Shown in pieces: positions 13,333 to 24,603 of a stretch of DNA of 64,000 bases; position 1 is the first letter of the stretch, and each line of letters begins with the position of its first letter. The notes beneath the pieces were generated by a model. It was not told the DNA's origin, did no database searches, and saw nothing but the letters and a program-made list of their open reading frames with translations. This DNA comes from Pampus argenteus (lineage: Eukaryota; Chordata; Actinopteri; Scombriformes; Stromateidae), in assembly GCA_036937835.1 (NCBI GenBank), contig CM072876.1, forward strand, positions 18,164,001-18,228,000. Direction: 5' to 3'. The position numbers and the translations under genes were made by a program.

Positions 13333-14569
13333 AGGACCAAAAAACTCACTTCTGAGAGCTTTCTGCAGCTTTTACTGTAACATTTGTAAAAATAGCTTTC
13401 TCTCGGCGAGAGAAGGCCAAAACTGACAACTACAGTTTTTCTTAAACAAGGAGCAATATTTTCAATCAAAACCATGTTTGCCATCAACAAGTAACTGATT
13501 TCTAATGATTAGGAGCAAAAAGCTCAGTTCTGAGAGCTTTCTGCAGCTTTTACTGTAACATTTGTAAAAATAGCTTTCTCTCGGCGAGAGAAGGCCAAAA
13601 CTGACAACTACAGTTTTTCTTAAACAAGGAGCAATATTTTCAATCAAAACCATTTTTGCCATCAACAAGTAACTGATTTCTAATGATTAGGACCAAAAAA
13701 CATACTTCTGAGAACTTCCTGCAGCTTTTAATGTAACATTTGAAAAAATAGCTTTCTCTCGGCGAGAGAAGGCCAAAACTGACAACTACAGTTTTTCTCA
13801 AACAAGGAGCAATATTTTCAATCAAAACCATGTTTGCCATCAACAACTAACTGATTTCTAATGATTAGGACCAAAAGACTCACTTCTGAGAGCTTCCTGC
13901 AGCTTTTACTGTAACATTTGTAAAAATAGCTTTCTCTCGGCGAGAGAAGGCCAAAACTGACAACTACAGTTTTTCTTAAACAAGGAGCAATATTTTCAAT
14001 CAAAACCATGTTTGCCATCAACAACTAACTGATTTCTAATGATTAGGACCAAAAAACTCACTTCTGAGAGCTTCCTGCAGCTTTTACTGTAACATTTGTA
14101 AAAATAGCTTTCTCTCGGCGAGAGAAGGCCAAAACTGACAACTACAGTTTTTCTTAAACAAGGAGCAATATTTTCAATCAAAACCATGTTTGCCATCAAC
14201 AAGTAACTGTTTTCTAATGATTAGGAGCAAAAAGCTCAGTTCTGAGAGCTTTCTGCAGCTTTTACTGTAACATTTGTAAAAATAGCTTTTTCTCGGCGAG
14301 AGAAGGCCAAAACTGACAACTACAGTTTTTCTCAAACAAGGAGCAATATTTTCAATCAATACCATGTTTGCCATCAACAACTAACTGATGTCTAATGATT
14401 AGGAGCAAAAATCTCACTTCTGAGAACTTCCTGCAGCTTTTACTGTAACATTTGTAAAAATAGCTTTCTCTCGGCGAGAGAAGGCCAAAATGGACAACTA
14501 CAGTTTTTCTTAAACAAGGAGCAATATTTTCAATCAAAACCATGTTTGCCATCAACAAGTAACTGATTT

Positions 14570-14580
14570 CTAATGATTAG
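14570..14580. other. Dyad 1 of the monomer, CTAATGATTAG
   Basis: An 11-bp perfect palindrome about a central G, shown here in the reference monomer and present in nearly all copies of both classes. It contains two facing ATTA cores, the generic homeodomain-type motif, but no binding protein can be named from this. It is lost in the GATTGGACC variant monomers (for example near 378, 30,409 and 49,275), where one base is deleted. Confidence 0.7.
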
Positions 14581-14643
14581 GAGCAAAAAACTCACTTCTG
14601 AGAGCTTCCTGCAGCTTTTACTGTAACATTTGTAAAAATAGCT

Positions 14644-14660
14644 TTCTCTCGGCGAGAGAA
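14644..14660. other. Dyad 2 of the class A monomer, TTCTCTC-GGC-GAGAGAA
   Basis: A 17-bp inverted repeat with perfect 7-bp arms and a 3-nt loop, able to extrude a short hairpin. It holds the only two CpG sites of the monomer. Class B has lost its loop and right arm. In region 2 the copies that keep the dyad have loops AGC, AGT, TGC or TGT, mostly with the arms kept. AGT extends the arms to 8 bp with a single central base. Confidence 0.8.
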
Positions 14661-14664
14661 GGCC

Positions 14665-14685
14665 AAAACTGACAACTACAGTTTT
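14665..14685. other. Dyad 3 of the monomer, AAAACTG-N7-CAGTTTT
   Basis: An inverted repeat with perfect 7-bp arms separated by ACAACTA, present in both monomer classes and lying 4 bp downstream of dyad 2. Some monomers break one arm: CTACTG replaces CTACAG near 3,487, 7,216 and 7,396, and one base is deleted (CCAAAATGAC) in many region 2 copies. Confidence 0.7.
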
Positions 14686-16315
14686 TCTTAAACAAGGAGC
14701 AATATTTTCAATCAAAACCATGTTTGCCATCAACAAGTAACTGATTTCTAATGATTAGGAGCAAAAAACTCACTTCTGAGAGCTTCCTGCAGCTTTTACT
14801 GTAACATTTGTAAAAATAGCTTTCTCTCGGCGAGAGAAGGCCAAAACTGACAACTACAGTTTTTCTTAAACAAGGAGCAATATTTTCAATCAAAACCATG
14901 TTTGCCATCAACAAGTAACTGATTTCTAATGATTAGGACCAAAAAACATACTTCTGAGAACTTCCTGCAGCTTTTAGTGTAACATTTGTAAAAATAGCTT
15001 TCTCTCAGGCCAAAACTGACAACTACAGTTTTTCTTAAACAAGGAGCAATATTTTCAATCAAAACCATGTTTGCCATCAACAACTAACTGATTTCTAATG
15101 ATTAGGAGCAAAAATCTCACTTCTGAGAACTTCCTGCAGCTTTTACTGTAACATTTGTAAAAATAGCTTTCTCTCGGCGAGAGAAGGCCAAAACTGACAT
15201 CTACAGTTTTTCTTAAACAAGGAGCAATATTTTCAATCAAAACCATGTTTGCCATCAACAAGTAACTGATTACTAATGATTAGGAGCACAAAACTCATTT
15301 TCTGAGAGCTTCCTGCAGCTTTTACTGTAACATTTGTAAAAATAGCTTTCTCCCGGCGAGAGAAGGCCAAAACTGACAACTACAGTTTTTCTTAAACAAG
15401 GAGCAATATTTTCAATCAAAACCATGTTTGCCATCAACAAGTAACTGATTTCTAATGATTAGGAGCAAAAAGCTCACTTCTGAGAGCTTCCTGCAGCTTT
15501 TACTGTAACATTTGTAAAAATAGCTTTCTCTCGGCGAGAGAAGGCCAAAACTGACAACTACAGTTTTTCTTAAACAAGGAGCAATATTTTCAATCAAAAC
15601 CATGTTTGCCATCAACAAGTAACTGATTTCTAATGATTAGGAGCAAAAAGCTCAGTTCTGAGAGCTTTCTGCAGCTTTTACTGTAACATTTGTAAAAATA
15701 GCTTTCTCTCGGCGAGAGAAGGCCAAAACTGACAACTACAGTTTTTCTTAAACAAGGAGCAATATTTTCAATCAAAACCATGTTTGCCATCAACAACTAA
15801 CTGATTTCTAATGATTAGGACCAAAAGACTCACTTCTGAGAGCTTCCTGCAGCTTTTACTGTAACATTTGTAAAAATAGCTTTCTCTCGGCGAGAGAAGG
15901 CCAAAACTGACAACTACAGTTTTTCTTAAACAAGGAGCAATATTTTCAATCAAAACCATGTTTGCCATCAACAACTAACTGATTTCTAATGATTAGGAGC
16001 AAAAAGCTCACTTCTGAGAGCTTCCTGCAGCTTTTACTGTAACATTTGTAAAAATAGCTTTCTCTCGGCGAGAGAAGGCCAAAACTGACAACTACAGTTT
16101 TTCTTAAACAAGGAGCAATATTTTCAATCAAAACCATGTTTGCCATCAACAACTAACTGATTTCTAATGATTAGGAGCAAAAATCTCACTTCTGAGAGCT
16201 TCCTGCAGCTTTTACTGTAACATTTGTAAAAATAGCTTTCTCTCGGCGAGAGAAGGCCAAAACTGACAGCTCCAGTTTTTCTTAAACAAGGAGCAAAATT
16301 TTAATCAAAACCATG

Positions 16316-19300
16316 TTTGCCATCAACAAGTAACTGATTTCTAATGATTAGGACCAAAAAACCTACTTCTGAGAACTTCCTGCAGCTTTTATTGTAAACA
16401 TTTGTAAAAATAGCTTTCTCTCAGGCCAAAACTGACAACTACAGTTTTTCTTAGACAAGGAGCAATATTTTTAATCAAAACCATGTTTGCCATCAACAAC
16501 TAACTGATTTCTAATGATTAGGACCAAAAAACTCACTTCTGAGAGCTTCCTGCAGCTTTTACTGTAACATTTGTAAAAATAGCTTTCTCTCGGCGAGAGA
16601 AGGCCAAAACTGACAACTACAGTTTTTCTTAAACAAGGAGCAATATTTTCAATCAAAACCATGTTTGCCATCAACAAGTAACTGATTTCTAATGATTAGG
16701 AGCAAAAAACTCACTTCTGAGAGCTTCCTGCAGCTTTTACTGTAACATTTGTAAAAATAGCTTTCTCTCGGCGAGAGAAGGCCAAAACTGACAACTACAG
16801 TTTTTCTTAAACAAGGAGCAATATTTTCAATCAAAACCATGTTTGCCATCAACAAGTAACTGATTTCTAATGATTAGGACCAAAAAACCTACTTCTGAGA
16901 ACTTCCTGCAGCTTTTACTGTAACATTTGTAAAAATAGCTTTCTCTCAGGCCAAAACTGACAACTACAGTTTTTCTTAAACAAGGAGCAATATTTTCAAT
17001 CAAAACCATGTTTGCCATCAACAACTAACTGATTTCTAATGATTAGGAGCAAAAATCTCACTTCTGAGAACTTCCTGCAGCTTTTACTGTAACATTTGTA
17101 AAAATAGCTTTCTCTCGGCGAGAGAAGGCCAAAACTGACATCTACAGTTTTTCTTAAACAAGGAGCAAAATTTTAATCAAAACCATGTTTGCCATCAACA
17201 AGTAACTGATTTCTAATGATTAGGACCAAAAAACCTACTTCTGAGAACTTCCTGCAGCTCTTACTGTAACATTTGTAAAAATAGCTTTCTCTCAGGCCAA
17301 AACTGACAACTACAGTTTTTCTTAAACAAGGAGCAATATTTTTAATCAAAACCATGTTTGCCATCAACAACTAACTGATTTCTAATGATTAGGACCAAAA
17401 AACTCACTTCTAGGAGCTTCCTGCAGCTTTTACTGTAACATTTGTAAAAATAGCGTTCTCTCGGCGAGAGAAGGCCAAAACTGACAACTACAGTTTTTCT
17501 TAAACAAGGAGCAATATTTTCAATCAAAACCATGTTTGCCATCAACAACTAACTGATTTCTAATGATTAGGAGCAAAAATCTCACTTCTGCGAACTTCCT
17601 GCAGCTTTTACTGTAACATTTGTAAAAATAGCTTTCTCTCGGCGAGAGAAGGCCAAAACTGACATCTACAGTTTTTCTTAAACAAGGAGCAATATTTTCA
17701 ATCAAAACCATGTTTGCCATCAACAAGTAACTGATTTCTAATGATTAGGAGCAAAAAGCTCAGTTCTGAGAGCTTTCTGCAGCTTTTACTGTAACATTTG
17801 TAAAAATAGCTTTCTCTCGGCGAGAGAAGGCCAAAACTGACAACTACAGTTTTTCTTAAACAAGGAGCAATATTTTCAATCAAAACCATGTTTGCCATCA
17901 ACAACTAACTGATTTCTAATGATTAGGAGCAAAAAGCTCAGTTCTGAGAGCTTTCTGCAGCTTTTACTGTAACATTTGTAAAAATAGCTTTCTCTCGGCG
18001 AGAGAAGGCCAAAACTGACAACTACAGTTTTTCTTAAACAAGGAGCAATATTTTCAATCAAAACCATGTTTGACATCAACAAGTAACTGATTTCTAATGA
18101 TTAGGAGCAAAAAGCTCACTTCTGAGAGCTTCCTGCAGCTTTTACTGTAACATTTGTAAAAATAGCTTTCTCTCGGCGAGAGAAGGCCAAAACTGACAAC
18201 TACAGTTTTTCTTAAACAAGGAGCAATATTTTCAATCAAAACCATGTTTGCCATCAACAAGTAACTGATTTCTAATGATTAGGACCAAAAAACCTACTTC
18301 TGAGAACTTCCTGCAGCTTTTACTGTAACATTTGTAAAAATAGCTTTCTCTCAGGCCAAAACTGACAACTACAGTTTTTCTTAAACAAGGAGCAATATTT
18401 TCAATCAAAACCATGTTTGCCATCAACAACTAACTGATTTCTAATGATTAGGAGCAAAAATCTCACTTCTGAGAGCTTCCTGCAGCTTTTACTGTAACAT
18501 TTGTAAAAATAGCTTTCTCTCGGCGAGAGAAGGCCAAAACTGACAACTCCAGTTTTTCTTAAACAAGGAGCAAAATTTTAATCAAAACCATGTTTGCCAT
18601 CAACAAGTAACTGATTTCTAATGATTAGGACCAAAAAACTCACTTCTAGGAGCTTCCTGCAGCTTTTACTGTAACATTTGTAAAAATAGCGTTCTCTCGG
18701 CGAGAGAAGGCCAAAACTGACAACTACAGTTTTTCTTAAACAAGGAGCAATATTTTCAATCAAAACCATGTTTGCCATCAACAACTAACTGATTTCTAAT
18801 GATTAGGAGCAAAAATCTCACTTCTGCGAACTTCCTGCAGCTTTTACTGTAACATTTGTAAAAATAGCTTTCTCTCGGCGAGAGAAGGCCAAAACTGACA
18901 TCTACAGTTTTTCTTAAACAAGGAGCAATATTTTCAATCAAAACCATGTTTGCCATCAACAAGTAACTGATTTCTAATGATTAGGAGCAAAAAGCTCAGT
19001 TCTGAGAGCTTTCTGCAGCTTTTACTGTAACATTTGTAAAAATAGCTTTCTCTCGGCGAGAGAAGGCCAAAACTGACAACTACAGTTTTTCTTAAACAAG
19101 GAGCAATATTTTCAATCAAAACCATGTTTGCCATCAACAACTAACTGATTTCTAATGATTAGGAGCAAAAAGCTCAGTTCTGAGAGCTTTCTGCAGCTTT
19201 TACTGTAACATTTGTAAAAATAGCTTTCTCTCGGCGAGAGAAGGCCAAAACTGACAACTACAGTTTTTCTTAAACAAGGAGCAATATTTTCAATCAAAAC

Positions 19301-22300
19301 CATGTTTGACATCAACAAGTAACTGATTTCTAATGATTAGGAGCAAAAAGCTCACTTCTGAGAGCTTCCTGCAGCTTTTACTGTAACATTTGTAAAAATA
19401 GCTTTCTCTCGGCGAAAGAAGGCCAAAACTGACAACTACAGTTTTTCTTAAACAAGGAGCAATATTTTCAATCAAAATCATGTTTGACATCAACAAGTAA
19501 CTGATTTCTAATGATTAGGAGCAAAAAGCTCACTTCTGAGAGCTTTCTGCAGCTTTTACTGTAACATTTGTAAAAATAGCTTTCTCTCGGCGAGAGAAGG
19601 CCAAAACTGACAACTACAGTTTTTCTTAAACAAGGAGCAATATTTTCAATCAAAACCATGTTTGCCATCAACAAGTAACTGATTTCTAATGATTAGGACC
19701 AAAAAACCTACTTCTGAGAACTTCCTGCAGCTTTTACTGTAACATTTGTAAAAATAGCTTTCTCTCAGGCCAAAACTGACAACTACAGTTTTTCTTAAAC
19801 AAGGAGCAATATTTTCAATCAAAACCATGTTTGCCATCAACAACTAACTGATTTCTAATGATTAGGAGCAAAAATCTCACTTCTGAGAGCTTCCTGCAGC
19901 TTTTACTGTAACATTTGTAAAAATAGCTTTCTCTCGGCGAGAGAAGGCCAAAACTGACAACTTCAGTTTTTCTTAAACAAGGAGCAAAATTTTAATCAAA
20001 ACCATGTTTGCCATCAACAAGTAACTGATTTCTAATGATTAGGACCAAAAAACCTACTTCTGAGAACTTCCTGCAGCTTTTATTGTAAACATTTGTAAAA
20101 ATAGCTTTCTCTCAGGCCAAAACTGACAACTACAGTTTTTCTTAGACAAGGAGCAATATTTTTAATCAAAACCATGTTTGCCATCAACAACTAACTGATT
20201 TCTAATGATTAGGACCAAAAAACTCACTTCTGAGAGCTTCCTGCAGCTTTTACTGTAACATTTGTAAAAATAGCGTTCTCTCGGCGAGAGAAGGCCAAAA
20301 CTGACAACTACAGTTTTTCTTAAACAAGGAGCAATATTTTCAATCAAAACCATGTTTGCCATCAACAACTAACTGATTTCTAATGATTAGGAGCAAAAAT
20401 CTCACTTCTGAGAACTTCCTGCAGCTTTTACTGTAACATTTGTAAAAATAGCTTTCTCTCGGCGAGAGAAGGCCAAAACTGACATCTACAGTTTTTCTTA
20501 AACAAGGAGCAATATTTTCAATCAAAACCATGTTTGCCATCAACAAGTAACTGATTACTAATGATTAGGAGCACAAAACTCACTTCTGAGAGCTTCCTGC
20601 AGCTTTTACTGTAACATTTGTAAAAATAGCTTTCTCTCGGCGAGAGAAGGCCAAAACTGACAACTACAGTTTTTCTTAAACAAGGAGCAATATTTTCAAT
20701 CAAAACCATGTTTGCCATCAACAAGTAACTGATTTCTAATGATTAGGAGCAAAAAACTCACTTCTGAGAGCTTCCTGCAGCTTTTACTGTAACATTTGTA
20801 AAAATAGCTTTCTCTCGGCGAGAGAAGGCCAAAACTGACAACTACAGTTTTTCTTAAACAAGGAGCAATATTTTCAATCAAAACCATGTTTGCCATCAAC
20901 AAGTAACTGATTTCTAATGATTAGGACCAAAAAACCTACTTCTGAGAACTTCCTGCAGCTTTTACTGTAACATTTGTAAAAATAGCTTTCTCTCAGGCCA
21001 AAACTGACAACTACAGTTTTTCTTAAACAAGGAGCAATATTTTCAATCAAAACCATGTTTGCCATCAACAACTAACTGATTTCTAATGATTAGGAGCAAA
21101 AATCTCACTTCTGAGAACTTCCTGCAGCTTTTACTGTAACATTTGTAAAAATAGCTTTCTCTCGGCGAGAGAAGGCCAAAACTGACATCTACAGTTTTTC
21201 TTAAACAAGGAGCAAAATTTTAATCAAAACCATGTTTGCCATCAACAAGTAACTGATTTCTAATGATTAGGACCAAAAAACCTACTTCTGAGAACTTCCT
21301 GCAGCTTTTACTGTAACATTTGTAAAAATAGCTTTCTCTCAGGCCAAAACTGACAACTACAGTTTTTCTTAAACAAGGAGCAATATTTTTAATCAAAACC
21401 ATGTTTGCCATCAACAACTAACTGATTTCTAATGATTAGGACCAAAAAACTCACTTCTGGGAGCTTCCTGCAGCTTTTACTGTAACATTTGTAAAAATAG
21501 CGTTCTCTCGGCGAGAGAAGGCCAAAACTGACAACTACAGTTTTTCTTAAACAAGGAGCAATATTTTCAATCAAAACCATGTTTGCCATCAACAACTAAC
21601 TGATTTCTAATGATTAGGAGCAAAAATCTCACTTCTGCGAACTTCCTGCAGCTTTTACTGTAACATTTGTAAAAATAGCTTTCTCTCGGCGAGAGAAGGC
21701 CAAAACTGACATCTACAGTTTTTCTTAAACAAGGAGCAATATTTTCAATCAAAACCATGTTTGCCATCAACAAGTAACTGATTTCTAATGATTAGGAGCA
21801 AAAAGCTCAGTTCTGAGAGCTTTCTGCAGCTTTTACTGTAACATTTGTAAAAGTAGCTTTCTCTCGGCGAGAGAAGGCCAAAACTGACAACTACAGTTTT
21901 TCTTAAACAAGGAGCAATATTTTCAATCAAAACCATGTTTGCCATCAACAACTAACTGATTTCTAATGATTAGGAGCAAAAAGCTCAGTTCTGAGAGCTT
22001 TCTGCAGCTTTTACTGTAACATTTGTAAAAATAGCTTTCTCTCCGCGAGAGAAGGCCAAAACTGACAACTATAGTTTTTCTTAAACAAGGAGCAATATTT
22101 TCAATCAAAACCATGTTTGCCATCAACAAGTAACTAGTTTCTAATGATTAGGACCAAAAAACCCACGTCTGAGAGCTTCCTGCAGCTTTTACTGTAACAT
22201 TTGTAAAAATAGCTTTCTCTCAGGCCAAAACTGACAACTACAGTTTTTCTTAAACAAGGAGCAATATTTTCAATCAAAATCATGTTTGACATCAACAAGT

Positions 22301-23874
22301 AACTGTTTTCTAATGATTAGGAGCAAAAAGCTCACTTCTGAGAGCTTTCTGCAGCTTTTACTGTAACATTTGTAAAAATAGCTTTCTCTCGGCGAGAGAA
22401 GGCCAAAACTGACAACTATAGTTTTTCTTAAACAAGGAGCAATATTTTCAATCAAAACCATGTTTGCCATCAACAAGTAACTGATTTCTAATGATTAGGA
22501 GCAAAAAGCTCACTTCTGAGAGCTTTCTGCAGCTTTTACTGTAACATTTGTAAAAATAGCTTTCTCTCGGCGAGAGAAGGCCAAAACTGACAACTACAGT
22601 TTTTCTTAAACAAGGAGCAATATTTTCAATCAAAACCATGTTTGCCATCAACAACTAACTGATTTCTAATGATTAGGACCAAAAAACTCACTTCTGAGAG
22701 CTTCCTGCAGCTTTTACTGTAACATTTGTAAAAATAGCTTTCTCTCGGCGAGAGAAGGCCAAAACTGACAACTACAGTTTTTCTTAAACAAGGAGCAATA
22801 TTTTCAATCAAAACCATGTTTGCCATCAACAACTAACTGATTTCTAATGATTAGGACCAAAAAACTCACTTCTGAGAGCTTCCTGCAGCTTTTACTGTAA
22901 CATTTGTAAAAATAGCTTTTTCTCGGCGAGAGAAGGCCAAAACTGACAACTACAGTTTGTCTTAAACAAGGAGCAATATTTTCAATCAAAACCATGTTTG
23001 CCATCAACAATTGACTGATTTCTAATGATTAGGACCAAAAGACTCACTTCTGAGAGCTTCCTGCAGCTTTTACTGTAACATTTGTAAAAATAGCTTTCTC
23101 TCGGCGAGAGAAGGCCAAAACTGACAACTACAGTTTTTCTTAAACAAGGAGCAATATTTTCAATCAAAACCATGTTTGCCATCAACAAGTAACTGATTAC
23201 TAATGATTAGGAGCACAAAACTCAGTTCTGAGAGCTTTCTGCAGCTTTTACTGTAACATTTGTAAAAATAGCTTTCTCTCGGCGAGAGAAGGCCAAAACT
23301 GACAACTACAGTTTTTCTTAAACAAGGAGCAATATTTTCAATCAAAACCATGTTTGCCATCAACAACTAACTGATTTCTAATGATTAGGACCAAAAAACT
23401 CACTTCTGAGAGCTTCCTGCAGCTTTTACTGTAACATTTGTAAAAATAGCTTTCTCTCTGCGAGAGAAGGCCAAAACTGACAACTACAGTTTTTCTTAAA
23501 CAAGGAGCAATATTTTCAATCAAAACCATGTTTGCCATCAACAAGTAACTGATTTCTAATGATTAGGAGCACAAAACTCACTTCTGAGAGCTTCCTGCAG
23601 CTTTTACTGTAACATTTGTAAAAATAGCTTTCTCTCAGGCCAAAACTGACAACTACAGTTTTTCTTAAACAAGGAGCAATATTTTCAATCAAAATCATGT
23701 TTGCCATCAACAAGTAACTGATTTCTAATGATTAGGACCAAAAGACTCACTTCTGAGAGCTTCCTGCAGCTTTTACTGTAACATTTGTAAAAATAGCTTT
23801 CTCTCGGCGAGAGAAGGCCAAAACTGACAACTACAGTTTTTCTTAAACAAGGAGCAATATTTTCAATCAAAACC
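16316..23874 (+). repeat. Class A tract with 1,236-bp and 4,047-bp internal repeats
   Basis: Class A monomers mixed with regularly placed 169-bp monomers carrying AAAAACCTACTTC and lacking dyad 2 (near 16,841, 17,187, 18,247, 19,660, 20,889 and 21,235). Bases 16,664-18,068 recur at 20,711-22,115 (offset 4,047 bp). Bases 17,357-18,246 recur at 18,593-19,482 (offset 1,236 bp). The GCAAAATTTTAATC deletion variant marks unit junctions near 16,292, 17,165, 18,569, 19,984 and 21,211. Near 16,394 and 20,085 TTGTAAACATTTG carries a one-base insertion shared at an offset of about 3,691 bp. Toward 23,000-23,870 the class-B-like GAGCACAAAACTC becomes more frequent. Confidence 0.87.
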
Positions 23875-23930
23875 ATGTTTGCCATCAACAAGTAACTGAT
23901 AGAAATCAGTTACTTGTTGATGGCAAACAT
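23875..23930. repeat. Foldback palindrome insertion, copy 1 (26-bp arms, 4-nt spacer)
   Basis: The left arm, 23,875-23,900, is normal monomer sequence running from ATGTTTGCC to AACTGAT. After the spacer AGAA (23,901-23,904), the right arm 23,905-23,930 is its exact reverse complement. The whole right side, 23,901-23,930, is the inverse of the normal 30-bp stretch ATG..TTTCT, so this is an inverted copy of the local monomer joined foldback-style with loss of TTCT. It is followed by TAGAAAATGATTAGG, where the normal frame of the array resumes. It is the only inverted material in the window apart from its second copy at 45,618, and it sits where class A gives way to class B. Confidence 0.95.
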
Positions 23931-24603
23931 TAGAAAATGATTAGGACCAAAAAACTCACTTCTGAGAGCTTCCTGCAGCTTTTACTGTAACATTTGTAAA
24001 AATAGCTTTCTCTCAGGCCAAAACTGACAACTACAGTTTTTCTTAAACAAGGAGCAAGATTTTCAATCAAAACCATGTTTGCCATCAACAATTAACTGAT
24101 TTCTAATGATTAGGACCAAAAAACTCACTTCTGAGAGCTTCCTGCAGCTGTTACTGTAACATTTGTAAAAATAGCTTTCTCTCTGCGAGAGAAGGCCAAA
24201 ACTGACAACTACAGTTTTTCTTAAACAAGGAGCAATATTTTCAATCAAAACCATGTTTGCCATCAACAAGTAACTGATTTCCAATGATTAGGAGCACAAA
24301 ACTCATTTCTGAGAGCTTCCTGCAGCTTTTACTGTAACATTTGTAAAAAAAAAGCTTTCTCTCTGCGAGAGAAGGCCAAAACTGACAACTACAGTTTTTC
24401 TTAAACAAGGAGCAATATTTTCAATCAAAACCATGTTTCCCATCAACAAGTAACTGATTTCTAATGATTAGGAGCACAAAACTCACTTCTGAGAGCTTCC
24501 TGCAGCTTTTACTGTAACATTTGTAAAAATAGCTTTCTCTCAGGCCAAACTGACAACTACAGTTTTTCTTAAACAACAAGCAATATTTTCAATCAAAACC
24601 ATG
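23931..24603 (+). repeat. Transition block after the foldback
   Basis: About four irregular monomers. Odd variants are GCAAGATTTTC near 24,055, AACAATTAACTG near 24,088, a CTGCAGCTGTTACTG change near 24,143, dyad loops of TGC (CTCTCTGCGAGAG near 24,180 and 24,360), an A9 tract that creates a HindIII site near 24,352, and CATGTTTCCC near 24,435. The same series recurs at about 46,090-46,690, offset 22,087 bp. Confidence 0.88.

Larger units (their letters stand above)
14545..14722 (+). repeat. Representative class A monomer, 178 bp
   Basis: This copy agrees with the class A consensus and serves as the coordinate reference. Counting from its first base, position 26-36 is the dyad CTAATGATTAG, 41-46 an A6 tract, 65-70 the PstI site CTGCAG, 90-94 an A5 tract, 100-116 the dyad TTCTCTCGGCGAGAGAA, and 121-141 the spaced dyad AAAACTG-N7-CAGTTTT. 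The only CpGs are at 106-107 and 109-110, inside the second dyad. Common class A polymorphisms are GTAACTG/CTAACTG at 16-22, GGAGC/GGACC at 36-40, AACTC/GCTC/TCTC/ACATAC near 45-51, and GAGAGC/GAGAAC near 56-61. The length of 178 is 1 modulo 3, so no reading frame persists across monomers. Confidence 0.95.
13333..16315 (+). repeat. Class A tract without a clean long tandem unit
   Basis: Mostly 178-bp class A monomers. Pieces are copies of upstream sequence: about 13,477-14,010 matches 11,161-11,694, and about 14,189-14,560 matches 12,408-12,779 at an offset of 1,781 bp. One 169-bp monomer lies near 14,901, with TTTTAGTGTAAC near 14,975. Single-copy oddities are CTCATTTTCTGAG near 15,296 (one base longer) and an arm mutation CTCCCGGCGAGAG near 15,350. 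Near 16,270 CAGCTCCAG and GCAAAATTTTAATC begin the variants typical of the next block. Confidence 0.8.

Noticed and set aside
14644..14660. Intrinsic transcription terminator (stem followed by T-run)
   Set aside because: The 7-bp stem of dyad 2 is not followed by a T-run on either strand, and the setting is a eukaryotic satellite.
14545..14722. Phased A-tracts producing intrinsic curvature
   Set aside because: The A/T tracts are about 48 bp apart, close to 4.6 helical turns, so they do not lie on one face of the helix. I could not support strong curvature without a calculation.
23875..23930. Terminal inverted repeat of a small transposon
   Set aside because: The two arms are both ordinary monomer sequence separated by 4 bp, with no internal element and no target-site duplication. 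A foldback copy explains it fully.
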